Below are positions 53,117 through 63,388 of a stretch of 64,000 nucleotides of DNA, piece by piece. Every line of letters begins with the position of its first letter. The first letter of the stretch is position 1. Below the pieces are notes generated by a model, which did not search any database, was not told the origin of the DNA, and saw nothing but the letters and a program-made list of their open reading frames with translations. Source of the DNA: Candidatus Cloacimonadota bacterium (lineage in GTDB: Bacteria; UBA4055); the NCBI GenBank assembly GCA_002742935.1, contig PDON01000060.1, positions 1 to 64,000 on the forward strand, written 5' to 3'. Position numbers and translations under genes: made by a program.

Positions 53117-53794
53117 TCACCTTGCCTTACTTTTTATCAACTCTCTCTGCTTTCTTAAAATATAACCCACCATCTCATCCAATTCACTTCCTTCCATAAA
53201 TAGGTGCTGTAGGTGTAAAAATATTTCATATTTAGATTTTTTATTTTCATCGGCTGAAATTCTTACAAGCTTATACCAATAACCCTTATTAGCAGTATCA
53301 AGAGTAGTAGAGATATAGATATGCTCCCCCAAACGAAATCTCTCTTTTGATGATGTAGCAACCTTAATTCCGCCGGCAGATATATTTTTAACAACTCCGG
53401 GGTCTATAGATTTAGATTCAGAAAAAAAGTTAGAAAACCTTTTTATTTTGCAATCAGCAGATATCTCAAGCCTGAAGAAATCTCTTCTCTGAACCTTTCT
53501 ATAAGAGTTCTTTACATAAAGAATCTTCATTCTCATGCTTTCACTCTTACCTGTTGAAACCACAATACCCTCAAAGATATGAATCCCATCATCTTTTATA
53601 GATATAAAATCAAGTCTAGTATTGCTCCTAAATTTAATAGAACGACTAAAAGCTATAGGAAGATCTACATAAAAATAATCATCATCAACAACTTCATCGA
53701 GACGAACGGGAAGCTCTCTACCATCTCCACCTGACAACCTAACAAAAAACTTGTCTCTTATTTTAAGGCTACTTAGCTTCACTTTCACTCTCAA
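53117..53794 (-). CDS. PilZ-domain protein (YcgR-like)
   Basis: Encodes 225 residues. The N-terminal YcgR-like barrel (about 1-100) is followed by a PilZ domain. Its c-di-GMP site is visible as V-Q-R-R-D-F-F-R-L-E (R-x-x-x-R) and N-I-S-A-G-G-I-K-V ((D/N)-x-S-x-x-G). YcgR-type proteins pass c-di-GMP signals to motility or surface machinery. The predicted start is GTG at 53794, which overlaps topA by 26 bp; another GTG 6 bp downstream is equally possible. It is at the end of the topA transcription unit. Confidence 0.82.
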   Translation of the reverse strand: MRVKVKLSSLKIRDKFFVRLSGGDGRELPVRLDEVVDDDYFYVDLPIAFSRSIKFRSNTRLDFISIKDDGIHIFEGIVVSTGKSESMRMKILYVKNSYRKVQRRDFFRLEISADCKIKRFSNFFSESKSIDPGVVKNISAGGIKVATSSKERFRLGEHIYISTTLDTANKGYWYKLVRISADENKKSKYEIFLHLQHLFMEGSELDEMVGYILRKQRELIKSKAR

Positions 53795-56015
53795 ACTCTG
53801 CTTTACACTCAGGGCAATAGAATGTTGTTCCTGATTTTCTTACTTTTTCCATTAAGATAGGGCTCTTGCAGGAAGAGCAGGATCTGTTTACAGGTTTATC
53901 CCAAGAAACAAAATCACATTTTGGATAGTTGGAACAGCCATAAAATACCTTACCTCTCTTAGATCTTTTTTGGGTAATATCACCATCACATCCATCTTTT
54001 GGACACTTAACTCCAAGATCCTCTGTCTTGATATTTTTACACTTTGGATAATTGTTACAAGCTATAAATTTACCATATCTACCCATTTTGGTGACCATAT
54101 CTCCACCACACTTTTCACACTTACCCACAACAGTAGATTCAACCTCTTTTTTCTCTCCCGAATCTCCATCTATTGAGTTTGTATATTTACATGTAGGAAA
54201 ATTATTACAAGCTATAAACTTACCATTTCTACCCCATCTGTAAACGAGTTCACCTTCATTACAAAGAGGACAATTTTGACCCGTTTTTTCTATATTACTC
54301 TTCTTAATTTCTTTACTGTTCTCCAAAGCCTCTTTTAAAGATTCACTGAAAGGGTTGTAGAAATTATGAAGAACTCCAACCCATTTTTGATCACCAAACT
54401 CTATTTTATCAAGCTCACTTTCCATTTTTTTTGTAAACTCAACATTAAGTATTTCAGGAAAACTTTTTACAAGAATACTATTAACTAAAACACCCAATTC
54501 GGTAGAGAAAAGTTTTCTTTCCTTCTTCTCAATGTATTGCTGAGAAATAAGTCTATCAATAATGGTTGCGTAGGTGGAAGGCCTTCCTATACCATCCTCT
54601 TCCAATGTTTTTGTTAGGGAAGCTTCATTAAACCTTGCCGGAGGTTTTGTAAAGTGTTGGTCAGCAGCAAGATCTTTAAGATCCACTTTATCACCCTCAC
54701 TAAAACCTTTCGGAATCATCTTATCCTCACCATCAGAAGCATCTTCTATGCTGTAAACTTTAAGAAAGCCATCAAAAACCATGACTCTGCCGGAGGTTCT
54801 AAAAGTAAACTCACCACCAACAGTATCAACAGATGTTTGGTTAAATTTAGCATCTGAGAACTGAGTTGCTAAAAATCTTTTATATATGAGATTATAGAGC
54901 TTTGATTGATCTTTGGTTAAATATTTAACAATTTTTTGAGGATCAAGAGTTATATCTGAAGGTCTAATAGCCTCATGTGCATCTTGAGTATTATTTGATT
55001 TACTCTTAAATTTTCTCACACTTTTATTTAGATAGTCATTAGGATAGTTTTCCGAAATATAGTCTCTTAAAGCCTTATTTGCATCATCTGAAATTCTTAC
55101 AGAATCGGTTCTCATATAGGTAATAAGTCCCACAAATCCATCACTACCAAGCTCAACACCCTCATACAGTTGCTGTGCTATCTGCATAGTTTTTTTGGAT
55201 GAAAACCCAAGTTTCTTAACACTCTCTTGAAGAAGAGTTGATGTTATAAAGGGTGGAGCAGGAGATTTTTTTACACTCTTTTTTGTTATTGATTTTATAT
55301 GGAAACTTTCATTTAAGATCTTATTTTTTATATCAACAGCTTCAGCTTCTGAACCAATGTTAAAATCTTTACCATCTATCTTATGAAGAGAGGCTTGATA
55401 TTCTCCATTACTATGTGTAAAAATAGAAGATAAACTCCAATACTCCTCCGGCTTGAAATCAGCTATCTCTTTATCTCTTTCGCATATAATCTTTAGAGCA
55501 ACACTTTGAACTCTTCCAGCACTCAACCCACCTGTTATAGTTTTCCATAAGAAAGGGCTTACCTTATAACCAACAAGCCTATCCATTATCCTTCTAGCCT
55601 GCTGAGCATCAACGAGATTTTGATTAATCTCACCAATATTTTCAATCCCTCTTTTTATACCATTCTTTGTTATTTCATTAAATGTAACTCTAAATATATT
55701 CTTGTTATGCTTAACTATCTTATTTGCAATATGCCAACCAATAGCTTCCCCTTCACGATCAGGGTCAGTTGCAATTAGAATCTTATCACTTGTTTTAGCT
55801 GCTTTCTCAATTCTCTTTATTGTCTTTGCTGCCTGACCGTTGCTGAGAACCTTATACTTAGGTTTAAAATCATTTTCAATATCTACTCCAATCTCCTTTT
55901 CCGGAAGATCAACCAAATGACCATTACTAGCCATAACCTCATATGTTTTTCCTAAATATTTACCTACAGCCTTTACCTTACCGGGAGACTCAAGTATAAC
56001 CAATGTTTTTCCCAT
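53769..56015 (-). CDS. topA: DNA topoisomerase I
   Basis: A 748-residue type IA topoisomerase relaxing negative supercoils. The TOPRIM domain has V-I-L-E-S-P-G-K and D-P-D-R-E-G-E-A-I-G-W-H. The active-site Tyr is in G-L-I-T-Y-M-R-T-D-S (about 302-311). Four C-terminal zinc-finger modules are visible (C-P-L-C, C-E-K-C, C-P-K-D-G-C and C-S-S-C starts, each with a second Cys pair), an intact set. The pilZ gene overlaps its 3' end and secA lies 20 bp upstream. Confidence 0.96.
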   Translation of the reverse strand: MGKTLVILESPGKVKAVGKYLGKTYEVMASNGHLVDLPEKEIGVDIENDFKPKYKVLSNGQAAKTIKRIEKAAKTSDKILIATDPDREGEAIGWHIANKIVKHNKNIFRVTFNEITKNGIKRGIENIGEINQNLVDAQQARRIMDRLVGYKVSPFLWKTITGGLSAGRVQSVALKIICERDKEIADFKPEEYWSLSSIFTHSNGEYQASLHKIDGKDFNIGSEAEAVDIKNKILNESFHIKSITKKSVKKSPAPPFITSTLLQESVKKLGFSSKKTMQIAQQLYEGVELGSDGFVGLITYMRTDSVRISDDANKALRDYISENYPNDYLNKSVRKFKSKSNNTQDAHEAIRPSDITLDPQKIVKYLTKDQSKLYNLIYKRFLATQFSDAKFNQTSVDTVGGEFTFRTSGRVMVFDGFLKVYSIEDASDGEDKMIPKGFSEGDKVDLKDLAADQHFTKPPARFNEASLTKTLEEDGIGRPSTYATIIDRLISQQYIEKKERKLFSTELGVLVNSILVKSFPEILNVEFTKKMESELDKIEFGDQKWVGVLHNFYNPFSESLKEALENSKEIKKSNIEKTGQNCPLCNEGELVYRWGRNGKFIACNNFPTCKYTNSIDGDSGEKKEVESTVVGKCEKCGGDMVTKMGRYGKFIACNNYPKCKNIKTEDLGVKCPKDGCDGDITQKRSKRGKVFYGCSNYPKCDFVSWDKPVNRSCSSCKSPILMEKVRKSGTTFYCPECKAEFESESEAK

Positions 56016-56035
56016 ATATCAACCTATATTAAATA

Positions 56036-58996
56036 TTACTCGTTTGCACCATGACAGCTTTTATATTTTTTACCGCTTCCACAAGGACAAGGATCATTTC
56101 TTCCCACTCTCGGACCACTTCTTAAAGGTTCCCTTTTATTAACCTTTTCCTCTTTAACGCTATTTGTCTTTGCATTTTTCATCATCTTTTTATCATCAGC
56201 TTTTCTTTTCTCATCCTCTTCTACCTCTACCTTAAATTGAGCTTTGAAAATAATCTCCAAAGCCTCCTCATTTATGGTATAGATCATCTGTTTAAAGGAT
56301 TCAAAACTCTGCTGTTTGTAAGTAATAAGAGGATCTTTTTGACTGTGAGCTACAAGACCCACACCTTTCATTAAATTCTCATTATCGTAGAGATGATCTT
56401 GCCAATTTTTATCAATGGTTCTAATAATTGCTATTTTGATGAGAATATTCATCATCTCCTCACCAATAACCTCAATCTTTTTAATAAACTTATCTTTGGC
56501 TCTTTCAACCAATAGATCTACAAGATCATTGTATGTTTTAATCTCAATTTCATCAAGATCAAAGCTTATAAAAAGAGACTTTGTTAAAGTGTCATTAATT
56601 CCATCAATATCCCAATTCTCAATAATATCAGTATTTCCGGTATGGGAGAATACAACCTCGTGTATATAATCTTGAATCATCTCAAAAACATCGTTTTCAA
56701 GCTTTTCGGTAGGATCAACCCCATACTCTTTTGCAAAAGGAACATCTTTACCCTCAAAAATAGCACCTTTAATAAGAGCTTTTCTTCTTCTATGATAGAT
56801 AACATTTCTCTGCTTATTCATCACATCATCATATTCAAGAGTATGCTTTCTTGAAGCAAAATAGTGAGCCTCAACCCTTTTTTGGGATCTTTCAATAGAT
56901 TTTGAGATCCACTTATGAGTAATAGCTTCACCCTCTTGATGACCAAACTTATCCATTACGGATGATATTTTTTCAGAACCAAAGATTCTCATTAAGTTAT
57001 CTTCAAGAGAAACATAGAATATAGAACTTCCCGGATCTCCCTGCCTTCCGGCTCTACCTCTAAGCTGTCTGTCAATACGCCTTGAGTTGTGCCTTTCACA
57101 GCCAATGATAGCCAATCCTCCGTTTGACTTAACTTCATCTGTTAACTTAATATCTGTACCACGACCTGCCATATTGGTTGCAATGGTAACTCTTCCGGCC
57201 CTACCTGCTTCAGCAACAATATGAGCCTCTTTAGCATGATTTTTAGCATTTAAAAGTTGATGTTCAATACCTTTTGCTCTCAAATATCTTGAAAGAACCT
57301 CACTTACATCAACATCAGGAGTACCCACAAGTACAGGTCTTCCCTCATCAACAAGAGCTTTTATATTTTCTACAACAGCATCATACTTCTCTTTTTTAGT
57401 CTTATAGACCATATCCTCTTGATCATTTCTAGCAATAGGAACATTGGTAGGAACAACAGAAACAGGAAGTTTATATATATCATAAAACTCATTCTCTTCA
57501 GTGATAGCGGTACCTGTCATACCACTTAAATTTTTATAAAGCCTGAAATAGTTCTGATAAGTGATAGATGCTATTGTTTGGGTATCTTGACCCACAGCAA
57601 CCCCCTCTTTAGCTTCAATACTTTGGTGCATTCCATCACTGAACCTACTATCAAGCTTTAAACGACCTGTACTTTGATCGACAATGATAACCTTACCATC
57701 CTGAACAACGTAATCAACATCTTTTTCAAATAAAGAGTAAGCTTTTAACAGTTGATGAAGTGTATGCAAAATATCACTCTTTTTGGAGTACTCATCATGA
57801 AGAGTTTGTTTTTTTATCTCTTTATCATTCTCGCTGATATCCATGCTATCAATATTTTGAAGCTCTATACCAAGATCCGGAAGAATAAACATATTCTCCT
57901 CTTCGGCAAACTTACTTAAAAGATCATGCCCTTTCTGACCCAAATCTACAGTATTTGATCTCTCATCAAGAGTGTAGTATAACCCTTCCAATACTTCATC
58001 AATTCTTTTCTCTCTCAAATAATCATTTTCAAGCTTCTGAATTGCAGTTTTTACTCCTGTTTTATTTAAAACCTTTGCCAATCTCTTATGTTTTGGTAAC
58101 GCTTTAAAGGATTGAAGAAGTTTAAAATGACCCTCTTTTTCAGTTTCAGGATTCTCAATAAGCTTCTCACCTTCGCTAACAAGATGGTTTACAAATTTTG
58201 TTTGTTCCCTAACAAGAGTTGATACTGCAGGTTTAAACTCCTCAAATCTCTGCTTAGTATCTCTGGAAACAGCACCCGAAATAATTAAAGGAACTCTTGC
58301 TTCATCAATTAATATGGAATCAACCTCATCAATGAGACAAAAGTTCCAACCTCTCTGAACCATCTCATCAATATCATGAACCATATTGTCTCTCAAATAA
58401 TCAAAACCAAACTCATGATTCACACCATAGGTTATATCTTTCTCATACTCACCTTTTCTAACATCATTACTTTTAACATCACTGTGTATCACACCAACTG
58501 AAAGGCCAAGAAGCTCATAAATAGGTGCCATCCAGTCTCTATCCCTTTTAGCCAAATAGTCGTTAACAGTAATAACATGAACACCTTTTCCAGTTAAACC
58601 ATGAAGATATGTAGGAAATATTGCAACCAAGGTTTTACCTTCTCCGGTAGCCATCTCAGCTATTCTTCCTCTGGCAAGAAGAATTCCCCCCATAATTTGA
58701 ACATCATAGGGAACCATTTTCCACTCCTGTTCCCTACCGTCAACTATCCAAGAGTTCCCACACATTTTAATACAAGCCTGTTTAACAAGACCAAATGCTT
58801 CGGGAATAATAGATTCTAAGCTCTCTCCATTTTTTATTCTATCTTTAAACTCTTGAGTTTTACTTAAAAAATCCTGCTCTTCAAAAGAGCTATACTCTTC
58901 ACAATATTGATTTACTTTTGAAACAATAGGTTTAAGCTTCTTTACCTCTCTCTCCTGCTTTGTTCCAAAAATTTTATTTAAAAAAAAGTTTATCAT
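56036..58996 (-). CDS. secA: Preprotein translocase subunit SecA
   Basis: A 986-residue ATPase driving protein export through SecYEG. Visible are [12 protein letters not shown] (Walker A), [16 protein letters not shown], the [10 protein letters not shown] motif, [11 protein letters not shown] and the C-terminal zinc motif [13 protein letters not shown]. It is longer than the E. coli protein, mainly through an insert at about 260-400 in the preprotein-crosslinking region, as in several FCB lineages. Confidence 0.97.
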   Translation of the reverse strand: MINFFLNKIFGTKQEREVKKLKPIVSKVNQYCEEYSSFEEQDFLSKTQEFKDRIKNGESLESIIPEAFGLVKQACIKMCGNSWIVDGREQEWKMVPYDVQIMGGILLARGRIAEMATGEGKTLVAIFPTYLHGLTGKGVHVITVNDYLAKRDRDWMAPIYELLGLSVGVIHSDVKSNDVRKGEYEKDITYGVNHEFGFDYLRDNMVHDIDEMVQRGWNFCLIDEVDSILIDEARVPLIISGAVSRDTKQRFEEFKPAVSTLVREQTKFVNHLVSEGEKLIENPETEKEGHFKLLQSFKALPKHKRLAKVLNKTGVKTAIQKLENDYLREKRIDEVLEGLYYTLDERSNTVDLGQKGHDLLSKFAEEENMFILPDLGIELQNIDSMDISENDKEIKKQTLHDEYSKKSDILHTLHQLLKAYSLFEKDVDYVVQDGKVIIVDQSTGRLKLDSRFSDGMHQSIEAKEGVAVGQDTQTIASITYQNYFRLYKNLSGMTGTAITEENEFYDIYKLPVSVVPTNVPIARNDQEDMVYKTKKEKYDAVVENIKALVDEGRPVLVGTPDVDVSEVLSRYLRAKGIEHQLLNAKNHAKEAHIVAEAGRAGRVTIATNMAGRGTDIKLTDEVKSNGGLAIIGCERHNSRRIDRQLRGRAGRQGDPGSSIFYVSLEDNLMRIFGSEKISSVMDKFGHQEGEAITHKWISKSIERSQKRVEAHYFASRKHTLEYDDVMNKQRNVIYHRRRKALIKGAIFEGKDVPFAKEYGVDPTEKLENDVFEMIQDYIHEVVFSHTGNTDIIENWDIDGINDTLTKSLFISFDLDEIEIKTYNDLVDLLVERAKDKFIKKIEVIGEEMMNILIKIAIIRTIDKNWQDHLYDNENLMKGVGLVAHSQKDPLITYKQQSFESFKQMIYTINEEALEIIFKAQFKVEVEEDEKRKADDKKMMKNAKTNSVKEEKVNKREPLRSGPRVGRNDPCPCGSGKKYKSCHGANE

Positions 58997-59021
58997 ATAT
59001 TTCCCTAAACGATTTATTTAC

Positions 59022-59699
59022 CTATTTACCAATAAATAATCTTTCACCTAAAAAATTATCCAATTCTGATTTTTTTATCTTCATATAAACACTTTCAAGA
59101 TCATACTCAACCCTGAGAAACTGAAACTTATAAGTTTCAGTGTCAAAAATGGAAAAGCAAGCTTTTGAATTTCCATCTCTTGGTTGACCAACGGAACCTG
59201 AATTTATAATAAGTCTACCATCATGATTTCTAAAAACTTCACTTCTATGGGAATGACCAATAAAACAAATATCCTCGCTAAAACTAAGAAAATTTTCCTT
59301 TGCCGCTCCTAATGTTGTGAGATAGTTCCACTTAGAAGGATCTTTTGGTGTAGCATGTGTAAACAACATAGATTCCTTCTTTATCTGCAACGGTAAAGTT
59401 GAGAGATACTGGAGATTATCGTCTGAAAGCATCTTCCTTGTTACTTCCGTTGATTTTTTTGCATACTGATTAAAAAGAGCAGTACTTGTTTGACCCAAAA
59501 CCGCACTATCATGATTTCCCATAACCACATTATTTGAAACAGATCTTATGATATCAATACACTCATTGGGATTAGGCCCGTAACCAACAATATCACCTAA
59601 ACAGTATATCTTACTAACTTTCTCAGATTCAATCTTTTTTAATACAGCAAGTAAAGCTTCAAGATTTGAATGTATGTCAGATACTATTGCTATCTTCAT
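59022..59699 (-). CDS. Calcineurin-like metallophosphoesterase
   Basis: A 225-residue metallophosphoesterase of the MJ0936/YfcE type. The five metal motifs are in order: V-S-D-I-H-S-N, G-D-I-V-G-Y-G-P, G-N-H-D, T-H-A and G-H-S-H. S-G-S-V-G-Q-P-R follows, a feature of the cyclic-nucleotide-phosphodiesterase-like subgroup with a C-terminal sheet. The substrate is not known. The gene starts within the end of nusB (23-bp overlap) and precedes secA. Confidence 0.88.
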   Translation of the reverse strand: MKIAIVSDIHSNLEALLAVLKKIESEKVSKIYCLGDIVGYGPNPNECIDIIRSVSNNVVMGNHDSAVLGQTSTALFNQYAKKSTEVTRKMLSDDNLQYLSTLPLQIKKESMLFTHATPKDPSKWNYLTTLGAAKENFLSFSEDICFIGHSHRSEVFRNHDGRLIINSGSVGQPRDGNSKACFSIFDTETYKFQFLRVEYDLESVYMKIKKSELDNFLGERLFIGK

Positions 59700-60372
59700 T
59701 TTTCATATTGTGTAATAAATTATTCAATATACCATTAATAAAGTTTCCTGATTTTGGGGTACTGAATTTTTTAGATATATCAATGACCTCATTTATAGAA
59801 ACCTTTGGAGGTATCTTAGGCATATATAAAATCTCAACAACAGCCAATCTTAAAAGAAGTTTATCCATAAGAGTAAGTCTGTTAAAATCCCAATTATCCA
59901 ATCTGTTTAAAATCTCTTCATCAATAGATTTCTTGTTTGTGTTGTAGAATCCAATAAACTCTTTTACATATTCCAAGTTCTCATTAACTTTAACCAACTC
60001 CTCTTTTGTCAACTCGCCAAAAGAGATCTCCTCAACAGGAATATTTTCAGATATTTTATCTGCAAAAGAGTAAAAGTAATCTTTTTTCTTCTCTTCAATA
60101 AGGGTACTTAGACTCAAAGAAAGCTCCTCATCCATACCTGAAACTTTAAGAACTATTTTCTCTTCCTTATTTAGTCTCTCAAGTAAAATCTCATCGTAAG
60201 CCGAACTTAAAGTATCAACAATCTCATCCCAAGGGGTTTCAGTACAAGATTCTTCGAACCAACGCCAGTATTCAACCGGATCATTGTAAAAATCTTTGAG
60301 ATCAAAATCATAGTACTCCATTGTATATATTATTGAAAGAACTACTTCTCTTGTTTTTCTTCTTGTAATCAT
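59677..60372 (-). CDS. nusB: Transcription antitermination factor NusB
   Basis: Encodes 231 residues, much longer than the usual 130-150. The N-terminal R-R-K-T-R-E-V-V-L-S-I-I-Y-T-M-E and C-terminal L-L-R-L-A-V-V-E-I-L-Y-M-P-K-I-P-P-K-V-S-I-N-E-V-I-D-I-S-K-K-F-S are clear NusB. The added length is an acidic, helical insert (about 30-130). NusB binds boxA with S10 to antiterminate rRNA operons. It overlaps the phosphoesterase gene and follows rnhA by 18 bp. Confidence 0.9.
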   Translation of the reverse strand: MITRRKTREVVLSIIYTMEYYDFDLKDFYNDPVEYWRWFEESCTETPWDEIVDTLSSAYDEILLERLNKEEKIVLKVSGMDEELSLSLSTLIEEKKKDYFYSFADKISENIPVEEISFGELTKEELVKVNENLEYVKEFIGFYNTNKKSIDEEILNRLDNWDFNRLTLMDKLLLRLAVVEILYMPKIPPKVSINEVIDISKKFSTPKSGNFINGILNNLLHNMKNEDSNSI

Positions 60373-60390
60373 CCCTACTATTCCTACACT

Positions 60391-60831
60391 TTACTTTTTA
60401 TTATAAACTTTAATTTGCTCTCTCGCAATAAAATCCGCTTCATTATTTAACTCATTTTCTGAATGAGCTTTTACCCAATGCCACTCTATTTCATGTAAAA
60501 GAGAGAGTTCATAGAGCTTCTTCCACAACTCCATATTCTTTACCGGCTGATTGGAGCTGGTTTTCCAACCTCTTCTTATCCAATTTGATATCCAAGAGGT
60601 AATACCTTTTTTAACATACATAGAATCTGTATATATATTTATTTGACAACACTTTTTGAGGGCTTTGAGGGCTTCTATTACTGCTGTAAGCTCCATAACA
60701 TTATTGGTTGTACTCTCTTTGTACCCTTTTACAACCTTTTTATGCTCTTTATAAAATAAAATAGAACACCAACCTCCCGGACCTGGATTATAGCTACATG
60801 CTCCATCTGTGTATATTTCAACTCTCTGCAT
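60391..60831 (-). CDS. rnhA: Ribonuclease HI
   Basis: A 146-residue enzyme cutting RNA in RNA-DNA hybrids. The catalytic residues appear in I-Y-T-D-G-A-C (Asp), N-V-M-E-L-T-A (Glu), I-Y-T-D-S-M-Y-V (Asp) and N-N-E-A-D-F-I-A (Asp). The basic handle W-I-R-R-G-W-K is present, and W-H-W-V-K-A-H-S supplies the mobile His. The length is standard. It begins the rnhA-nusB-phosphoesterase-secA-topA-pilZ run. Confidence 0.95.
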   Translation of the reverse strand: MQRVEIYTDGACSYNPGPGGWCSILFYKEHKKVVKGYKESTTNNVMELTAVIEALKALKKCCQINIYTDSMYVKKGITSWISNWIRRGWKTSSNQPVKNMELWKKLYELSLLHEIEWHWVKAHSENELNNEADFIAREQIKVYNKK

Positions 60832-61309
60832 TTCACCCCTTCCTTACACAAAGAAAGAAACTATATCATTTATTCCTAATAAGCAAAACATATTTTAATG
60901 TAAGTTTAAAGGAAAAATAATAAAAACCAAGTATAATTAAGACTAAATACAACTTATTTTAAAAGATCAGTTTTTCAATTTTAATTATTTATGACCTACT
61001 GAAAAAATCATAAGAAAATAAGTTACGGCAGAGCAGATCTAAGGGAGCGAAGCTAATTCTTTATTTTGTGCTTCTTTCTCATAAGAAAACTGCAAGGTTT
61101 CTGATAGATATCACTTAAAAAGCCTACAGTTTTATTTCAAGCATATCCATAAAAACTATTAAATATCCTATTTTACCCTTTTTCAGAAGATATTATTTAT
61201 CATCAGTTTTTGAGATAGCTTAAAGTTATAAAAAACAAAAAGCTCTATAATTTCACACTTTCTATCTTTTAGAAATGGTTACTCAGAGACTAAATATTAA
61301 AACTGAAAT
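60832..61309. other. Intergenic gap between hldD and rnhA
   Basis: 478 bp without a gene. It has CTACTGAAAAAATCATAAGA and TTCTCATAAGAAAACTGCAAGG stretches that weakly echo the flank at 52930-53005, so it may hold a decayed intergenic repeat. Confidence 0.4.
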
Positions 61310-62296
61310 CTACTCATCACCCAAAAACTTATTAGGTATAAGATAATTTTTTACATAATCCTCAACAGATTCCTCCAGAGATCTAAACCTTGCTTTGTTT
61401 CCATCTCCCGCCATATTTATTTTTTCGTTTGATGCACAGGTATAATACTGATACTTACCTTTAAGGTTTTCAGGCATATCTATATAGTTTATATTCTCAC
61501 TTTTACCCATACTTTTAAATACCGCTTTAGCTAAATCATTCCAAGATCTAGGGGTTCCGGTACCTATGTTAAAAAGACCATTTATATTATGATTGCTCAT
61601 AATATCAGCAACAATAGAAACAACATCTTTAACATAGACAAAATCTCTTTTAGAGTCTCCGTTAGGATATTTTTCAGAATCTTCAGATTTAAATAAACTT
61701 ATATTTCCATTTTCCAAAACTTCATGATAGCTTTTAAAAATCTTACTACACATTGCACCCTTATGATACTCGTTAGGACCAAAAACATTGAAAAATTTTA
61801 GCCCCACAGATTTTTTAAACCCATCTCTCTTTTTTACATATCGATCAAAAAGATGTTTAGAGTAACCATACATATTTAAAGGTCTCAATTGATTGAGATT
61901 ATCCTCATTATCATCAAAACCTCTCTCCCCATCTCCATAAGTAGCAGCAGAAGAAGCGTATAAAAATCTAATATCCCTTTTCATTGCATAATCATAAAGC
62001 TTTTTTGAATATTTATAGTTATTCTCCATAAGAAAAGAGCTATCCTTTTCGGTTGTAACAGAGCATGCCCCAAAATGTACTATTGTTGGAATATTAAAAG
62101 CTACTCTATCATTTTCAATCATGTTAATAAACTGATCTCTGCTGTAATAATCACAATAATTTAAAGCTCTAAGGTTTTTCCATTTTTCACTACTATCAAG
62201 ATTATCAACAACTATAATCTTATCAAAACCTCTTCTGTTCAACTCCCAAACAAGTGCTGAACCTATAAATCCGGCTCCTCCGGTAATAACTATCAT
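61310..62296 (-). CDS. hldD: ADP-L-glycero-D-manno-heptose-6-epimerase
   Basis: A 328-residue short-chain dehydrogenase-type epimerase making the heptose donor for LPS inner core. NADP site: I-V-I-T-G-G-A-G-F-I-G-S. HldD-type features: V-V-D-N-L, H-F-G-A-C-S-V-T-T-E-K-D, A-S-S-A-A-T-Y-G-D-G, the catalytic M-Y-G-Y-S-K-H-L-F-D and K-F-F-N-V-F-G-P-N-E-Y-H-K-G. It shows the host has a Gram-negative LPS with heptose. The 72-residue membrane protein gene ends 2 bp upstream. Confidence 0.94.
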   Translation of the reverse strand: MIVITGGAGFIGSALVWELNRRGFDKIIVVDNLDSSEKWKNLRALNYCDYYSRDQFINMIENDRVAFNIPTIVHFGACSVTTEKDSSFLMENNYKYSKKLYDYAMKRDIRFLYASSAATYGDGERGFDDNEDNLNQLRPLNMYGYSKHLFDRYVKKRDGFKKSVGLKFFNVFGPNEYHKGAMCSKIFKSYHEVLENGNISLFKSEDSEKYPNGDSKRDFVYVKDVVSIVADIMSNHNINGLFNIGTGTPRSWNDLAKAVFKSMGKSENINYIDMPENLKGKYQYYTCASNEKINMAGDGNKARFRSLEESVEDYVKNYLIPNKFLGDE

Positions 62297-62298
62297 AA

Positions 62299-62517
62299 CT
62301 ACTCCTCTTCAACCGATTTTCCATTTCTTAACTTATATACTATTAGAGGTATAGAAAAAACAAATAACAATATGATGTACAATTTAAAGTTAACACCAGA
62401 GATTCCTTGTATACTGTTTTTACTATAGTTAATATCAAAAAGCATAGCCACTATAGTAGCAACAAAGAGAAATCCAAAGGTTGACCTTATGCTATTGCAA
62501 CATTTTTTAAAATTCAA
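62299..62517 (-). CDS. Small two-helix membrane protein
   Basis: Encodes 72 residues with two hydrophobic segments (about 13-28 and 44-60) and a charged C-terminus. The start is a TTG with AGGAG 7 nt upstream, lying inside the end of the DUF192 gene (11-bp overlap). Tight packing between DUF192 and hldD supports a real gene. The function is unknown. Confidence 0.6.
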   Translation of the reverse strand: MNFKKCCNSIRSTFGFLFVATIVAMLFDINYSKNSIQGISGVNFKLYIILLFVFSIPLIVYKLRNGKSVEEE

Positions 62518-62911
62518 GTTTATCTCCTACCAGTACATCATTCTCTTCAAACCAACCTCTCTTCATTTCCAGTGCATAAATTGCAGGTTTTGACGAGATT
62601 ACTTCATCAAGAGACAGAGGTTCCATATCTCTAATATCTACAATAATTCCCTCTCTGTCAATAAAAGCAATAGATAGAGGTATATATGTATCTTTCATCC
62701 AAAAATTGAGATAATCTGTTTTCTCAAAAATAAAGAGCATTCCACTATTTTTTGGAAGAGAATCAAGCTCCATTAAACCTCTGGCTCTCTTATAGTTATT
62801 ATCTGCGATCTCAATATGTATCTCTTTCCCGTTTATAGTTAAAAGATCTTTCCACTCATAACCAAAACAAAGTGAAAATAAAATAGAAATTATTGTAAAA
62901 TATTTTAACAT
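62507..62911 (-). CDS. DUF192 secreted protein
   Basis: A 134-residue protein of the DUF192 (UPF0127) family. A short signal peptide (MLKYFTIISILFSLCFG) precedes the core R-A-R-G-L-M (about 43-48), G-M-L-F-I-F, F-W-M-K-D-T-Y-I-P-L-S-I-A-F-I and Y-A-L-E-M-K-R-G-W-F. The family is periplasmic or exported and lacks a proven activity. It is flanked by two small membrane-protein genes in the same direction. Confidence 0.88.
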   Translation of the reverse strand: MLKYFTIISILFSLCFGYEWKDLLTINGKEIHIEIADNNYKRARGLMELDSLPKNSGMLFIFEKTDYLNFWMKDTYIPLSIAFIDREGIIVDIRDMEPLSLDEVISSKPAIYALEMKRGWFEENDVLVGDKLEF

Positions 62912-62922
62912 ATCTCAAATCC

Positions 62923-63063
62923 TCAAAATCTCTTTTCCATATTTTTTCTATATTTTTCCAACTTCTCCTCCCTACTCTTATTACTCTTTTTCACCTTGTA
63001 TAATACAACTACAACAGATAAAACTACAGCTAAAAAAACAACAATATATTGAAAAAGGTTCAT
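62923..63063 (-). CDS. 46-residue single-pass membrane protein
   Basis: A short frame with an excellent AGGAGAG site 3 nt before its ATG at 63063. It codes a hydrophobic helix (I-V-V-F-L-A-V-V-L-S-V-V-V-V-L-Y) followed by a strongly basic, Lys/Arg-rich tail. It ends 11 bp before the DUF192 start, so it likely heads the DUF192-hldD group. The product is unrecognised. Confidence 0.6.
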   Translation of the reverse strand: MNLFQYIVVFLAVVLSVVVVLYKVKKSNKSREEKLEKYRKNMEKRF

Positions 63064-63388
63064 ATCTCTCCTTTATATTTTTCCTGTTCACAATATAGTA
63101 CAAGTTTTATACTATTAGAAAGTGTTAATTTAGTACATACTAAAAAAGTCATAAACAAGTCAAGATAAAGTAAATTTTAGTAGTGTAGCCTACAAGTTTA
63201 GGTAAACCCAGGTAAATTAATTTTAATCCCGAAATCATAACTTATGGTTTCTTTTATATTAACTGAGCTAGAAAATAAGTATTTATATAAATGTCATGTA
63301 ATAAATAGAATATTCTATAAGTTTTTCTACTTTAAAGTTACCCAAATGTTATACTGTGTCGATAAATCTGGGAAAAGTTTATAGATTT
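63064..63388. other. Intergenic gap before mqnA
   Basis: 325 bp without a gene. A stretch near 63140-63200 (AGTAAATTTTAGTAGTGTAG) recalls the GTTAAATTTGAGTAGCGGAG block of the repeats at 3.1-3.4 kb, so a diverged repeat copy is possible. The 5' part should hold the promoter of the small membrane protein gene. Confidence 0.4.
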
